64,000 nt of DNA from Macropodus opercularis (GCA_030770545.1 CM061100.1:14314501-14378500); one strand, 5' to 3'; positions 39,027 through 53,400 are shown, counted from the first letter of the stretch. Numbers and translations are program-made. The notes: generated from the sequence alone by a model not told the origin.

Positions 39027-39254
39027 CTGTCCAGTGTTGAGTTGACTTGAGCCCATTTAAAGAATGAAGCCTGTAATTGTCTCATTTCTTCTCTAAAACC
39101 CAATAACCATGAACCAATGGACCAACGCGGAACTAACACCTGCTGGGCTGTTGTGTATGTGCGTGCACAAAGCGTTTGCTTACAGAAGAAGGCATGAGGT
39201 TCTTCACAGGACGCCTGACAGCGCTGCAGGCGTGTCAGGGCAGAGTGTGCGTTT

Positions 39255-42200
39255 CTACGACCGTTTCTGACTGGCAAAGAAGGCCTTGGTCTCTTCACAG
39301 GTGGGGTTGGTGCACAGCGGGCAGCGGAGCGTCAGCTGGCGGGAGCACGGCTCATCGGACTTCAGGTGGGACTGCACCAGGTCCGCCAGCGCCTGGACAG
39401 GACAAACACATACTCACACAATTCATCTCTGAACTAACGCTACAGTTCAGGACTTCTCAGTTGAACTAATTACAACAAACTGCTTTTATCTGCAAATAAC
39501 TGGTTTCAGAGCCAACGTTTCCTGGTTTCACATTAAAAAAACACCGTCAGCTTGACATGAACCTGTGTGTTAGTTGTCATGTGATTTTCATTGTGTTGCT
39601 TGGGTCTTTGTGTAACTTCTTCTCGTTACCCGTCTCTCTTTCAGTAACAACAGTTACTTGGGTGATTTTCACGCAGCGTCAGTGACTGAGGGGAAATAGT
39701 TTCCTATTAAATCAGGGGCTCATATTACATTTCAGCTTCTTGCTGTCACAGCCTTGGTGGCTTTGGTGGGACATTTTCCATTTTCTAAAATTACAGTTAA
39801 CTGGTCATTTCTCATTCTTTGTCATTCAGGAACAGTTCGCCTCCACAGAATAAGGCTCACATGTCCCAGGAACAGGTGGACCAGAGAAGAGGTTCACAGC
39901 TCCGTTAGTTTTAGATTTTTATTATTCCTTTTGTCTGCAATGATATGAGAGTCTTTGTTGTACTGTATTTAAAGAGTACATTCTAAAATGTACAGTAGTG
40001 TTAAATTAGGTTTTGTTAGGCTTTTAATTTGAAACATCGGCAGCAATGAAGTGCAGCTGCTTTACTTGCACATTCAGTTACTGTATCAGGGCTGCAGGCA
40101 ATACACACTGACACACACTCATCTGTACGAACTCCATCCCTCCCAGCTCAGACAGTTTCCGTCCTGGACATGAACACACGGAACGTCCTCCACCCAAGTA
40201 TGCAGAGAGCGCTGTCCATGGTGCTGCCGCATGTTATTACACACACAACTGCAGCTTGAACACAACTAAAACAAACCACAAAGCTCCAGGTAAGGCAGCA
40301 GAAAACAGAGAAGACGTCTGACAGCCTGCTGCTGCGTGGAATAAAACTCGTATCATTACTCATTGTCGCTTTTATAGAAGGGTCACAGCGCTGAGCATCA
40401 GCTGACTCCTTCCACAGTCTGTCTGCTCATAGCGGTTTAGTGACCTGCTTTTCCAACAGCCTCACTAGACGTAACAGACCTTTCTAACACACCTTCTCCT
40501 GAGCTGATGTCTACGCGACCCAAGCCAAGCGCTTCAGTAAGGACACGTCCCAGCATAAACGCAGGGCTGGGTGTACACAGCACGACTGGCACAAAGGGTT
40601 CGGTCTAAAAATGTTATTACTAATACAAATGTAACATAAGAGTGAAAAAGAGTAAACAGTGCAAGTTAGCATCATGAAGGTGGGATAATCAAGGTGGAAA
40701 CTGAATTTTCCGGTGGCTGCTGCTTGCAGACGGCAGCACACTGAGAAACTAAAACCACACTGAGGAAACCATCCTACAGTAACTACCAACTAATCATCCT
40801 CTGGATATTGATTTATACACTCACACACACACACACACTCAGACTTGGTGAAGTCTCTGAGCGTGGCGGGTTTGACCAGCCAGCCAGTCAGCCGGGCGGT
40901 TCAGTTCTACTGTAGTCAGCTCTAAAGGTTCCCATTGATCTGCAGCTTTCCTTTAATAAACCTTCTGCGCGCACACACTCACACACAAGGCTGTTACAGC
41001 TGGAGGAGTTGCCTGCTGTGAGAAAGGTTGCAAGGTTGAGGATGGAGGGAAGGAGGGAGGTGAGACAGCAGAGGCAGACTGGATGTAAAGAAGAAAGGAG
41101 ACGAGGGACAGACAGGGGAAGGAAGAAGGAGGAATCCATTTATTGACCATCCCCTGCCTGGAGTTCACTTACTTCACACAACCTTCTGCTGCCGACTCCT
41201 TTTCTATTATTAGAGCCAGCCTGTCTTCCTAATGTGTTCCCTCCTTTCTTATTTAGCTTTTCCTACACACCGTGCGTTTCTCATAAAGTGTGATGCCTCT
41301 AGTTGCCCACAGCGCATGTTTGTGTGTAGCATACCTTCATAAAGAGAGGGTTTCCATTCAGTGACTCTGCTCTCCTGATGTTCTCCACCCCGCACTGACA
41401 CAAAGAAGCAAACATGTGAGTAAGAGCATTTGTAGTAACAGATGGTCATCCCACCTTAATACACATATACCCACACCCACGTTTTCCAACCCATACTCAA
41501 CTTGAGTTAGACAGATGAGCCAAATACTCAAAGTAGTTTCTATGAGAATCCAGGCCTCATCAGCACCACAACAGGACGCTCTCTATAACAAACGACAGAC
41601 GAGAGGGCTTTGTTCTTACCTCCTCCCCCAGCACCTGCCCATACTCAATGTCAAGTTCATGTAACGTCTCTATGTGGTCGGAGGTGAAGGCAATCGGCAC
41701 CAGGAGGATGTTTTTCTTCCCCCGTTCACAAAGGCCTTTGATGACTTCGTCCGTCTGGGGGCCAAGCCATGGCATGGGCCCCACCTGAGAGACGACACAT
41801 GACAGGATACTAGCACACCGACCATAGTTGTGGTAGATATTTTCCAAGAACGATCACAATCCTTAATTTCTGTTCTTCCTGTTTGAGGACAAGCTAAATT
41901 TGATAAATCAAAACATCCTATTATCACATGAAGATGGATCCACATGAGCTTAAACCTACTGGTGAGGGAGGAAATGATCTGAAAAGCAGCACATGGTGGT
42001 TAGTGGTGATCAGCATTAACAAATCTCTTCTATGAAGCTACTTTATTCGTTCTATTGGCCTTTACTGAGCCTTTACATGCATTTATGTAGAGCAGACAGA
42101 TGGGAGGCCTATGGCCCCATGTCTGCTTAGCCTCACCACAGCACGTAAACAGCTATTGAGTTATGTGAATGTTTGTGAATGTGTAGTCCACCATAGTGAA

Positions 42201-45200
42201 GCAGAGCTGGAGGGTCACTGCCGTCTCAGGCAGACAGGTGGCTCCATCTGGTGGTGCCAGAGGATGAAGACAGGAGCACTAAATGGAGCGCTGAGCCTCC
42301 TGGAGTCCAACGTGTGGGACTATACTCTGTACAGTTACGCAGTCACACACACTGCAACCAACTGTAATAAGTGTTAAACTACCCTGAACTACTTGAAACA
42401 CGTGCACCGTTCGTTTTGTATGTATTTTGTATGCATGATGGGATCGGGCCACTGATTGTAAATGGGGTTAAGGTTCGTCCTCCGTGGTCGCCATCGCTGA
42501 GCAACTCTAACAGCTGGTTAACAGCTGGAGCCTGATGGAACATCCCCGTGCTTGGGGGAATTCATTCCTCTGGTCTGGACATTCAGGGGCTGATCTGATC
42601 TCAGCTCTACATTACTGCTGTAATAGTTTCTGCTCATGTGAATGGCTTTGCAGTTGAAACTACTGAGCTCATTACGCCCCTGCTGTGCTTCTCTGCATCA
42701 CTGCTGAGTGCTTATGTAGCCAATCAGCCACTAGATGGCACTACCGCAACGTGTGGGCGGCTCACCCTGGACTGCCACACCAGCCTATAGGGGTTACAGT
42801 GTCCCAGTCTCTCCATGACTCTCTGAACTGTGGCTCCCACTTCCTGAGGGTACGGGTCACCTCTGTTAACAACCTGCAGAGAACACAGAGAAAAGCTCAA
42901 GCTGCAGTAAATGAATGAGGATCCGTTTTACTCTTGCTGGTAGCATTTTCAGCAGTGGTGCCGGTAGCCTGGCGTAGTTTGGGCAGCAGAAGGTTGTACT
43001 TACAGCCAGAGGGAGCGAGTGTGCTGAGAACAGGATGACAACATCGTCTCTCTTCTCTTCTGGGAACTTCATCAGCTCATTACTGACGTGTTCTGCAAAA
43101 CACTAAACGCACACACTTTGTTGGTCTGGTACCTTTGAGTGAGGACATCTCGTTATCTAATTTTCTTCAACTGATAAAGGTTCTGAATGCTTCTCTCTAT
43201 GGAGGCATTATGCACATGCTGTAGGGCCAGGCTCGTTAGTCGCCATGGTTACCGGCCACCTTCAGCTCATCCACTTCCTGCAGACCCCCCCAGGAAGAGA
43301 AGCCTGGCTTACCTCCACCAGTAGTGGGTGTGTGGGCCACCGGTCGATGACACTCCAGCGCATTTTTGGCCTGTCACCTCTGTTGCTGTAGTAACGGTAG
43401 ATGGCGTTGAGACTGCTGCCTTTTCACATAAGAAACAAACCAAAGTCTGTATGAAAGGGATCGGGATGTGCTGAAACAGTGAGGTCTTTACTGAAGGCTA
43501 ATGCATCTGAAGGCTCTATCCTATAGAGCTGCTGTCTTTCACAGCCAGTGTAGAACAATTCAGTGAAAACCTTGCCTTAACGTGAACATTCACACTACTA
43601 TTTATTTGCATCCAGCCTTCATTGAAGCAGCTCTGATGGCTCTCTTCTTAATTCACTCTATCCCTCAGGACTGTTCTTATCAGTGTGACAGGGCAGAAGA
43701 CACTGAGGGTGTGGTAACTGACACAATCTGACCCTTTGACACCTAGTTTCCCAGTCATCTCTTTTTTAAGTAATGCAGGTCATGTGATCACTGCTAAACC
43801 TTTTGCCACCTCTGAGGTCAATCGAAATCTAATCATATAAACATCACCCAATCAGCCATTAAGCGATGGTGAGCAGCAGCATCAGTTCTGTGTGACAGTC
43901 ACCTGTGGTGGAGCAGCTGTACTGAGGATACTGTGTGAAGGCCACAGCTCTTTCTACTCCATCCTTCTCCATCTCTTCGATGGCTTCTTCTGTCAGTGGG
44001 TGAACGTACCGGAAGCCAATGTAGAACTTGTGAGGAGCTGATCAAAGAGCAAATCAAAAACACTGTTAATGAAAATCATCTGGTGTTTCCATTTTCATCT
44101 GCACTGAGTAATTCTAATAAAACTGAATTTTCATGGGAAGATACAGATGATAATATCGTCAAAGATGCTGCTCACAGTCTGAACTAAACCGATACATTAG
44201 GTCAGTTGGACGTTAGTTCCTTATCAGCGAGGTGCTGCAGGCGGGTGAAGACACTCCTTCACTATCTCTGTGAGCACACGTTGCTGCTCACAGCAAGAAG
44301 CCGTTCAGATCAAGTTTACAAATTTCAAACAACAATAGTGGTGAAATAAGTCAAAGGGTTTTAGCTCGACGGCCGTCACCTGTGTCAGGACTCATCTCAT
44401 CCAGCAGCTTCACCATGCCCTCCCCCTGCATGGAGGTCCAGTGTTTTATGGGCGAGCCTCCTCCAATCTTGCTGTACTGCTCCTGGATCTTCGGCGTGCG
44501 TCGCTTGGCTATGAATGGACCCAGCTTACTGCCGAGCAGAAGACAAGGTGGAGACATTACAAACGCAACACTCACTGAATTTGTAATTGCTTCAACAGAG
44601 AGGCCAATTGGAATCATCCTCTTCATCTACATTCACAGACTGCTGCCCTACACATGGATGGTAGATAACAGAGATTCTGCAGTGTTGCTTAAAACGACAA
44701 CTGCCAGTGCTGAACAGTAATAATCTTCAGACCAGCTGCAGGTAGACACAGTAAGGTTTGCTACTGTATGAGGGCATCTGCATTAGTCTCTGTACTTTAA
44801 GACGTCCCATGACTCCATAAAATGACTCATCTTATTGGTATCCTCACATCACAAGTCATTAAATTAGAGCAGGAACTCCTGCCACGACCACAGGCAACGT
44901 AATAATAAACCTTAGCTTTGAGCTAAATGCTAAACATCTGCATGCTAACACACTCACTAAATCAATAGTAACATACTGATGCTTTGAGAAGACGACGTTC
45001 ACTACCGAGTTTAACTCATTAGCATGTTACAATCACATTCAGTAATTATTTCCCAAGGGGAAAACATCTGTCTCAACCAGATTCCACGGCAATCAGCCCA
45101 GTGTTTGATACATCCTGACCGTTACTGATACGGCCACGTCTGCTAATCGAGAACAGACACGCCTCTGTACGTCCACGCAGCCGCCCTGCAACATCAACGA

Positions 45201-47662
45201 AGCAACAACAGAGACGACTACGCTGTAACAGCCAACACAAACTCATACCTGCTGTGATAAAACTTATTTTGGCTCAGAATGTTCTGATTGACCCACAGGC
45301 TGGGTGTCACGCGCCTAAAGATGAAAAGGGTCACGACGTGACTAACTGATAACAGTGTTCATGTCCAGTGAAGCCACAGCATGTGACAGTAGCTACTGTG
45401 CTTTTTATGTGGAGCTAGAAGACGAACAGAAGCTCTAAGAGCGACTGTGTTGCTTCGGTTATTAGGAAACACACACTGCACAGCGCTGTGACCGACAGCG
45501 TTCCCCACTTCCTCTCTCAAGCTTGTACACAAACCTGTACAGATCACACTGAGTATGACTCAGTAGAGTATGTCCAAATCACTAACATGTCTGAACTGGT
45601 CCTACAGTGAGTAGACAGATCTAAGATTTTTAGGTAAATATTGGAGCAGGGTGAATTAATAAAGCTGACACACAATAAATGAACATTACACTTGTTCAGC
45701 GTTCTGCTGGTAATGTCACCAGATAACTGATGGTCCAGAAGATCTTCAGACCTAATGATGAGTTTAACTTACTCAGAAAAAGACAATACTACGTACTTCT
45801 GTACAGGCAGTTTCATCAGGTCCGTGTCCATGAAGAGCCGCAGCAGGAAGTCGTGGACGTCTTCTAGTTTCTCAGGTCCTCCCATGTTCAGCATCAGGAT
45901 GCCCGTCTTAGGCTTCCTGTAGACACAGGAGACGGATCATCAGTAATCAATATCCAACAACACCTGGAGTGTCCACAGACATGTCAAACGTGGATTATTA
46001 GCATCTATAAAGGCGTTGGATTGCACTATATAATATGCAACTGCACTGCTGCTGGTGTTACCTCTAGCGACTAATGTTAACCTGTGATGTGAACGCTAAC
46101 ATCAGCTCGTCAGTGTTTCTGCTGACCACAGCTGTTAGCTTTCGCTTCTGTCCTTGTTTTGTTTTTTAAGGCCCCAAAGCCATAGGATGAGAAGGAACCT
46201 GTGTGAAAAGACATCTGGCCAGAATCAAGTGCTTCATTTGTAAAAGGTCGAATCAGGACAAACGACCATCTGCTCCCCTGTGTGAGCTGTAGGACTTGAT
46301 ACAAACCCAGTCAGGGCCTTTAATTACTAGTCAACAGCTAAAGCAGCGGAAGCTCGTCCTGCTTGTTCTACACTCAGCTCCACTTTACTTTGCCATAACA
46401 TGATCGTCTCGCTGTGATTGTGTGGTCTACTGTGGCTAAAACACTAAGGTGAACGGTTGTCAAATAAATGTCAGCAGCAGCCCAGCGATGTCCGTCAACG
46501 TGTTGATGTGCGTCACCTGTTCTCTTGGGTTTCTGGCGTAAGAGTCTGCGCTAAAGCGGCAGCAGTGGAGCGTCTCCTCACACTCAGACTCACGCTGCAC
46601 CTGGCAACTGACAAGGCGACACAAAGACGACACAGGTTATTCATTCGATTATTACACAGATCTTTATCTAGACGAGGTTTCGAGAGCAGAGAGGATGCAT
46701 CAAAGAGGCTCCTTGCTCTCGAATGACCTCTCAGGCGAGGTCGCAGCAGGCCACACTAGAATAATTAGCATCACTGTGACCGTCGGCTGTGTGTGAACGA
46801 CAAAGGGAAGCAGCAGAGGACGCACGCGAACCAAAGCGTCCTGCTCTGTGTGGCTATGTGTGCAGTAACAGGTCGTAACCTCCTAACACATGCGGCTCTG
46901 CTCCGTTCAGCGACGTTCACTTTCATAACGCAGGCTGCAGTTCCCCGACGCGCCGCCAGGGGGCCCGCTGCTATTATGCAAGTTTACAACGCTGGAATTG
47001 TGTAACTCCGCGAAAATGTTCAACGCTTTTGTTACTTGTAGTGAAAACATGGCGCGTCAGCGGCTTTGTGTTGTATTTATGGATCCTGTGGATGCTACTA
47101 AATGTAGCACAAGTACGGGGATAAGTCTATTATATAACATTAACATTTAACTGTAACCTACAGTAATGTTGGGCTGTGGTCAAGACTCCGTTTGTTAGCA
47201 GCCGTACAGTCGGAAACACAGACATTTGCCTATAAAATAAAAGCATATCCGGGTTCACACGTCTGTTTATATTAGGATTTTTGATCTCTACAGTAGTTAA
47301 AACAGACAAAAACACGAGTAATAAAAACACCCAGAAAGCAATGAACGTCCACAATATAGGGAATGAGCGTTAGATTACAGCGACAGTGATTGTTGGAAAG
47401 CGCCCGCAGGATGCTGCTGCAGTGTTGTGTCCAGCTTAACACAATTTGCCAAACGCTGAAGCCAATGTCAGAGACGTGTTGTAGAGTTTACGCCGCGCCG
47501 CAAAGCGCACAAAACGCGACCGGACCGCGCCGGAGCGCGAGCGTCACACTTCGCTCCGCCGCTTCACGGTCGCAGAGACACCGTCCAACTTGCAGCTCTG
47601 CTAACTTAGCTACAGTCACACTCACAGCGAATCAAGCGCCCGGCGCTGCCCAGCGCTGCCAT
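39255..47662 (-). CDS. fech: Ferrochelatase, mitochondrial (11 coding exons)
   Basis: Inserts Fe2+ into protoporphyrin IX, the last step of haem synthesis, at the matrix face of the inner mitochondrial membrane. Exons in transcript order: 47662-47626, 46607-46517, 45916-45797, 44528-44380, 44037-43903, 43419-43313, 43102-43004, 42873-42766, 41784-41620, 41394-41335, 39392-39255. All phases close to 402 aa (human 423). The start MAALGSAGRLIR and the Arg/Ser/Ala-rich exon 2 form a transit peptide; the catalytic core begins at KPKTGILMLNMGGPE. Visible key residues, using a 22-residue offset from human: His241 (FSAHSLP, human His263), Glu321 (SDHIET, human Glu343), and [2Fe-2S] ligands Cys174 (YSCSTTG), Cys381, Cys384 and Cys389 (CPLCTNPTC). 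Nothing is broken. The 1.9-kb last intron and the others hold no recognised gene. Exon 2 is the least certain because it is short and poorly conserved. Confidence 0.96.
46517..46607 (-). CDS. fech: fech coding exon 2 (transit peptide)
   Basis: A 91-bp exon with no open-frame signal of its own, found by phase. Exon 1 ends in phase 1 and exon 3 starts with one base of a split codon. Only acceptor TTGTCAG at 46608 with donor CAG|GTGACG at 46516 gives an open frame with both phases correct. It encodes F-ARCSVSLSVRRRSTAAALAQ and then TLTPETQENR, basic and hydroxylated as expected for a mitochondrial presequence. Support is splice logic plus composition, not sequence conservation. Confidence 0.75.
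47626..47662 (-). CDS. fech: fech coding exon 1
   Basis: ATG at 47662-47660 in a GC-rich CpG block, encoding MAALGSAGRLIR plus one base before the GTGAGT donor. Human FECH exon 1 is likewise very short and ends in the same phase. The first ATG on the presumed transcript was chosen as the start. Confidence 0.75.
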
Positions 47663-47900
47663 CGTGGTCGTCTCCTGGTCGTGCTACAGAAAGGTCTGTG
47701 TTCCCGCTGAGACGAAGGCTCCCAGCGGCTGCGCCTCACTGAGCGACGGGCTGCTCCGTCCGACGTGCGAGCCAGATTCCTTCAGCTGCCGCCGGCTGGC
47801 TGCAGCCACTGTGGTCAGGCTCCCATCGGCCACATTAGCACTTCCGGTTCTTCATTTCACAATAAAACCAATGACGGTGAGTGTAAGATGACGCAACATT
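47663..47900 (-). promoter_or_regulatory. fech: fech promoter region (approximate)
   Basis: A GC- and CpG-rich block spans the fech start (about 47.46-47.83 kb), with ETS-like CTTCCGG at about 47841 and a CCAAT pentamer on the plus strand at 47868-47872. No TATA box is evident. The arrangement fits a housekeeping CpG-island promoter. Transcription start not determined. Confidence 0.4.
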
Positions 47901-50029
47901 TTAGAGAACGTCTAATTATTTCAGTTAATAAATTGAATTCACTTTAATGCTCATCATATATTTAGATTTACTGTCCCTGCTGTAGTGAAAAGAATTACAA
48001 CATGGTTAAGCAGTAATGAAAGACATTAACACTGCATATTTAAGTAAAGTACACATTTTAAATGAAAGCTATACATGCTTTAGAAAATGTAACAACATAC
48101 AGAACATATAAGAGAAATTGAGATTTTGAATGTGTGGGCGTATGGAAGTATTTAATGGTCCATGTGTCGATAATAAATACATGTTTTAAACAAATAAAAG
48201 TAAAGCAACCAGTAAACATGACAATAAAATTAAATTAAAGACTGTGATTCTAACCGAAAAATACATACAGAAACATTTTAAACACAATAGAGAAATGTAA
48301 CATTGACGTTATTGCCATTGATAGTGGAGAAGGAAGCAAGAAACCGTCTGTTGTTTACTTTTATTATTGAAGTAATCAAACATATTTCCGGTCGTGCGTT
48401 GTTTTTAACTACCTAACTTGATGCCGAGTTGTTATCTTAGTGTGACGTCACGCCAACGCCTGCCAAAACTACAACATGACCACGCCCACGCTCGTGCTGG
48501 ACACACCCACATGGCGTTCTCGGTGTGCGCGTGTTCAGAGAGATAGTCGCGTCAGTGGGAGAGAGGAAGCACAAGGACGATGAAGAGGAGGAAACGGAGG
48601 TGATCAGACCTGAGCTCCTCTGTTTGGCAAAGCAGGTCCAGTTCATAACACCTCTTCTTCCGCGGTCTTCACAAACTTTTCATCCCGTTCTAGCATTTAA
48701 GAGGTTTTAAAACATACACGTGTTGTAAATCATAACTGGTACAGAAAACGGAATTATAGCCCCAAATAAAGTCATCGTGTTTTTTATGAGAATGAATCCT
48801 AGAACCGAAGAGGAACCAGAAAATGTTCTTAGATGAACAGAGTTATGTTGTCGTTTGTCTGAGTCCTGAGTCCGAGACGACGCTGCTGCTCTGCGTCTGA
48901 CTGGTTCTGGTACTGGTGGGACGTTGACGCGTTTTCATTCATGTAACGTCAGAACAGTGTGTTTTCCTGCAGCGGCATCTAGTGGCCTTTAGAGGAACTA
49001 CAGCGCATCGTGCTCAGCCTCTCAATAACTATAATAGGTTTCATTTAACTCAGTATGTACAGTTAAATGTGTTGTAAATCTATTTTAAAAGCAGAATAAA
49101 AATATTTTTTACTGATGAATAAACATAGTCAAAAAGCGTAAACGTTGTTTAAAAAAATGTCAAAACATCTCTATCTCTATCTAAAATGCCTCATTTTTAT
49201 TAATAGTAACTATTCAGACCAGTCATTTACAGATACGTATATTACAGCTCCTCAGTTCATGGTAGAGACTTTAAAGCCAGGCAGGTTTAATGTTGAGCTT
49301 CAGTTCCTTGGTGGCTTCTATTGAGCCTCTACATAAAAACCTGTTCACTGAGCGAGTCAGACCAGCTCCAGGAAGTAGCAGTGATTCCAGTCCGGCAGGT
49401 TTTACTGCCTCATCCCTAAATGTTACTGTGGAGTCTGACTTTGGTTCCTATGTGTAACGATATGTGTAACACAAAGTAAGGGCCTAAAACAGCCGCATGC
49501 TGACATCACATTTTATTTAACTGCAGTTTACACGGTTTTGGATGAAGAGGCAAAACAAACGGGCTGAGCCCTGAAGCATATTTCTACATCACCAATGATA
49601 CCGTCATTTAGCTAAGAAGAAAAATGTTCCCAAGCACATGAAAAGTGCAAAAAACATGCTGTGATTTAGGTCTGAACACAGCCATGGTCTGATCAGCTCC
49701 ACTGGTCACCAAGTGCCTTTATGATGGGAGGGGCTGCTGGTGTGTGTGTGTGTGTGGCAGAGCAGCTTCTATTCTACAGGTTCTGCATTAGGAGGTTACT
49801 GATACAACGTCTGCGTGTTTCAATAACAACTGAGCATAACATGTTTTATCTAAGCAATTAGTTCTTTAACAGCTTTATTTTGAGATGTGACATAATGTCA
49901 CCATGTAATAATCCAATTGGAGCAGCAGATAAATACCAGCTAATGAAAATAAACAAATTTGCACAGTTTGTTCACTGGGTGAAGAGAATAACAAAATAGA
50001 GAAAGAAGACTTTTTAATTCAACTTACTG
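47901..50029. other. Intergenic region between fech and nars1
   Basis: Mostly AT-rich DNA with no recognisable exon. A palindromic CRE-type TGACGTCA lies at 48443-48450 in a small GC-richer island (48.43-48.65 kb). A short plus-strand frame follows that island, but I see no ATG-initiated product or convincing donor. The left end belongs to the fech upstream region and the right end to sequence past the nars1 transcript. Confidence 0.45.
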
Positions 50030-50035
50030 TTTATT
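50030..50035 (-). terminator. nars1: Candidate nars1 poly(A) signal
   Basis: A minus-strand AATAAA about 380 nt after the nars1 stop codon, in AT-rich sequence. Other minus-strand AATAAA words occur further on (near 49.87 and 49.51 kb), so the true end may be more distal. Confidence 0.35.
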
Positions 50036-50410
50036 TTTGTTGACATTTCCATTTCTCCGCCACGTTTGTCTTTTAAATATTGTTTTTTGGAAACAAACAG
50101 TAAGTTGAAAAAAAAGAAATGACTGAATTTATTGTGGTGATGATTTTGCAGCATCCAGGACCTTATATCAGATATTTGTCCAGGCCTTGCAGACACAGTG
50201 ACTCCAGTGTTTTAAGTTAAATAATCAGCCTTACATCAGATGCAGAAGTGATCAGTTTGAGGACGCAGGATTTTGAAGAATGAAGAAAATAAGACAGCTG
50301 CAGGGACAAAACATTGAATTCTTTCTCATTTGATTTGACAACACATTTAATGGCTCATTAAGCGCTGCCACATGCCAGCTCCGCATTCCCCGGTGTCTGG
50401 AAATCATTGT

Positions 50411-53400
50411 TCAAGGTCGGCAGCGCTGGATGAATCGTGGGTACAGGCAGACGTCTCTGATGTGATGTCTGTTCAGCAGCCAGGTGAGGAAACGCTCCAG
50501 ACCCAGGCCGTACCCGCCGTGAGGACATGTGCCATACTTCCTCTGAACAACACACACAGCATCTTATTAATCCACACTGAACATAATCAAATATTTAAAC
50601 TTCTTCTGCATGTTCACGAACCCATCACAGCAGACTTTTCCTTTACCTGGTCAGTGTACCAGTAGTACGGGGTTGGGTCAATTCCCTCCCTCTTGTATCC
50701 CTCCAGCAGCTCCTCAGCGTCCCAGATACGCATCGAGCCTCCGACTATCTCACCAACATTTGGCATCAGTACATCGACCTGCAGAACAAAGAACCGTCTG
50801 TTCAGGGGATCGTTTAATGAGGTAGCTCAGGTTGCAGTGCACATTATTTATGCCATACATGGTTGATGTGAAGTTAAACGCACAGAGTATCAGGTGGAAC
50901 CAACTACACCTGCTCACACAGTAACCAGAGCTTTTTCCATTTAGAGCCCAGGGATCAAAATGATCTATTCTTGCCAGCAGGTACTGTACGCACCGACTCC
51001 GTCAGGCGTTTGTCCTCAGCACAGCGCTGCATGTAGAAGGATTTGATCTCAGCCGGGAAACGACAGAGCAGGATGGTCTCATTGATGGTGTCAGTCATCA
51101 GCCTCTCTGGAGCCTCAGGGATGTCCTGCCACACAGGTACACAGAAACCGATAAATCAATAAACATGATAAAACTAATTATTATTAACTGCTTTTTAAAA
51201 TGACAAAATACAATAAAAAACTGCACTAATTTACAACACTGTCTAATAACTATAACAGAAGAAAGTAATGAATGACTGTAGTGATGTAGCGTGAACAACA
51301 ACTGAAAGCGGTGTATCTGTCTTGTTGACTCCTCTGTTCTTAGTGACATAGAAACCCTGAACCCTGCTGCCCAAGTCTAATGGAAGTGAATCTACAGTAC
51401 ACAGCCACCACTGATCATCAGAATACCAATGATTTCTTTTTACATGTTGGATTTCAGAATACTGCATTACACACGGCGACTGCCTTGTTTGCTGCATCTG
51501 TGTGCGTGCACCCATGTTGAGTTCTTACCTCTCCAAACTCGTAGTAGGAGCCGTCGTCCTTCTTGACGTCGTGCTCTCTGAGCCATTCGATGGCTTCACT
51601 GTAGTTCATCCTCTTAAACGGCCTCTTCGGAGGTTTGAAGTTCTGAAAGAAACAATAACAAGAAAGATGAATATATCTATGGGATCTAACTAATTGCGCA
51701 TGTTAAACAGCAGCTGTACCTGCTGATCAAAAGCTCCACTGTTGATGCTGCTGGAGTTTTTCACTATTGTGTAAATTTCTACTTGACGACAAGAAACTTA
51801 AATTGTTTCAGAGCCAGAGTTTCAAAGCAATAACCAATAGCCTCATAACCATTATTAGGAACTAATAATAATGTGACTTCAGATGCCTAACGCAGGCTGT
51901 TCCATAAACAAATGAATTGTGACTAACTGGGTTGATGTCGTAGAGCAGCTGAGCCGCAGGGGATTTGAGCACTCGGTCCACTACGTCACAAACCAGGTCC
52001 TCTAGCCTGTCCAGAAGATTCTCAAACGTTATGAAGGGACACTCGGCCTCAATGTGAGTGTACCTGACGACAGGAAACAAACAGTCACTCAGAAGTTAAT
52101 CACTCACTCAGGTGTCAGTCGCCATCCACGTTCATTGACAGAAGTCAGAATATAAGAACAGCAAAAACCTAACGACTAACACTTTCTGCATTTGACTGTG
52201 ACGAATCTTAGTGCAAGAGTAATAATTGATACACGTCGGGGTTTCTTTTAACTAATTAAGGAAGTAAAACACAACTAAATATTTCTAGTGATGTTACTTC
52301 CTTTAAGCTTAATGTTTTTTTAATCGTTTTACACTGATGCTTGTTCAGCGTTTGAAATACACTGGGACAACAGTGTATAATTGATCATTCATCAATAACG
52401 CTTTTAGGCCAGTTATACTTTGGGGGCAGGCGTAGACGTGTTAGACATGTACTCACTCAGACAGGTGTCTGCGGGTGCGGGACTGCTCGGCCCGGTATGA
52501 CTGGGCAATGCAGAAGGTGTCGCCCAGTGCAGGTATACAGGTTTCCAGGTAGAGCTGCGACGACTGCGTGAGGTACGCCTGCTCACCAAAGTAGTTGAGG
52601 TTGAACAGCGTGGAGCCACCCTCCACCTGAGTCTGCACCAGGGTCGGTGGAGTTATCTGCACAGAGGAAAGCAAACCCGTCACACTCACCAAATGTTTGA
52701 TTGCATTATAGTTGTTTAAGCTGAGTATTCCTCGTATTCATAATTATATTCTTTACCTCTATACTGCAGTAAGATGCAGAGCTACTCTTTGTATTTACAG
52801 CTTATGATTTCAGCTTTTTTTACTGCTCATACAACGAATAAATTGCTTGTCTACCAAAGCAAATCTTACCTGCTGCTGCTGTCAGACATAGGAGCTGTTC
52901 TTGTGCTATTTTTGTCATTGCAAAATATCAGTTTATGGACTAGCTGCTAAAATATGGTTAGGACACTCGCTGTTGTAAAGATAGTACAGTCATACAGTTT
53001 TCATTTTGAGATTTTTTTCTGTAAATACATTATTTAAAAAAAACCTCTAGCAGGTCTTACGTTACTTTTCAGTGCAACTGTGGACAATCAGTAATACTCA
53101 CTGTTAGTGGGTATGAGGTGTTTGAGTTTGGTTTTTACGGAGCATGGTTCTAGGCAAGTTCAAACAGCTACACTTTGGTCTCACCTCGTAGTAGCCACGG
53201 CTAAAGAAGTGCTCCCTGAAGCAGTGTGTGACCACGGATCGGACTCGCAGGATCTTTGAGACGTTCTCTCCTCTGATCATCATGTGTCGGTTGTTCAGCT
53301 GAACATCCACATCCGACTCTTCGTTCAGCAGGTTATCGGCACCGCCCGCTGGAGCCAAGCCAATCAGCTCCCAGAAGTCGCAGTGCAGCTCGTGACCTCC

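Noticed and set aside
46457..46726. 89-codon plus-strand open frame
   Set aside because: Antisense over fech exon 2. The minus-strand reading closes both splice phases.
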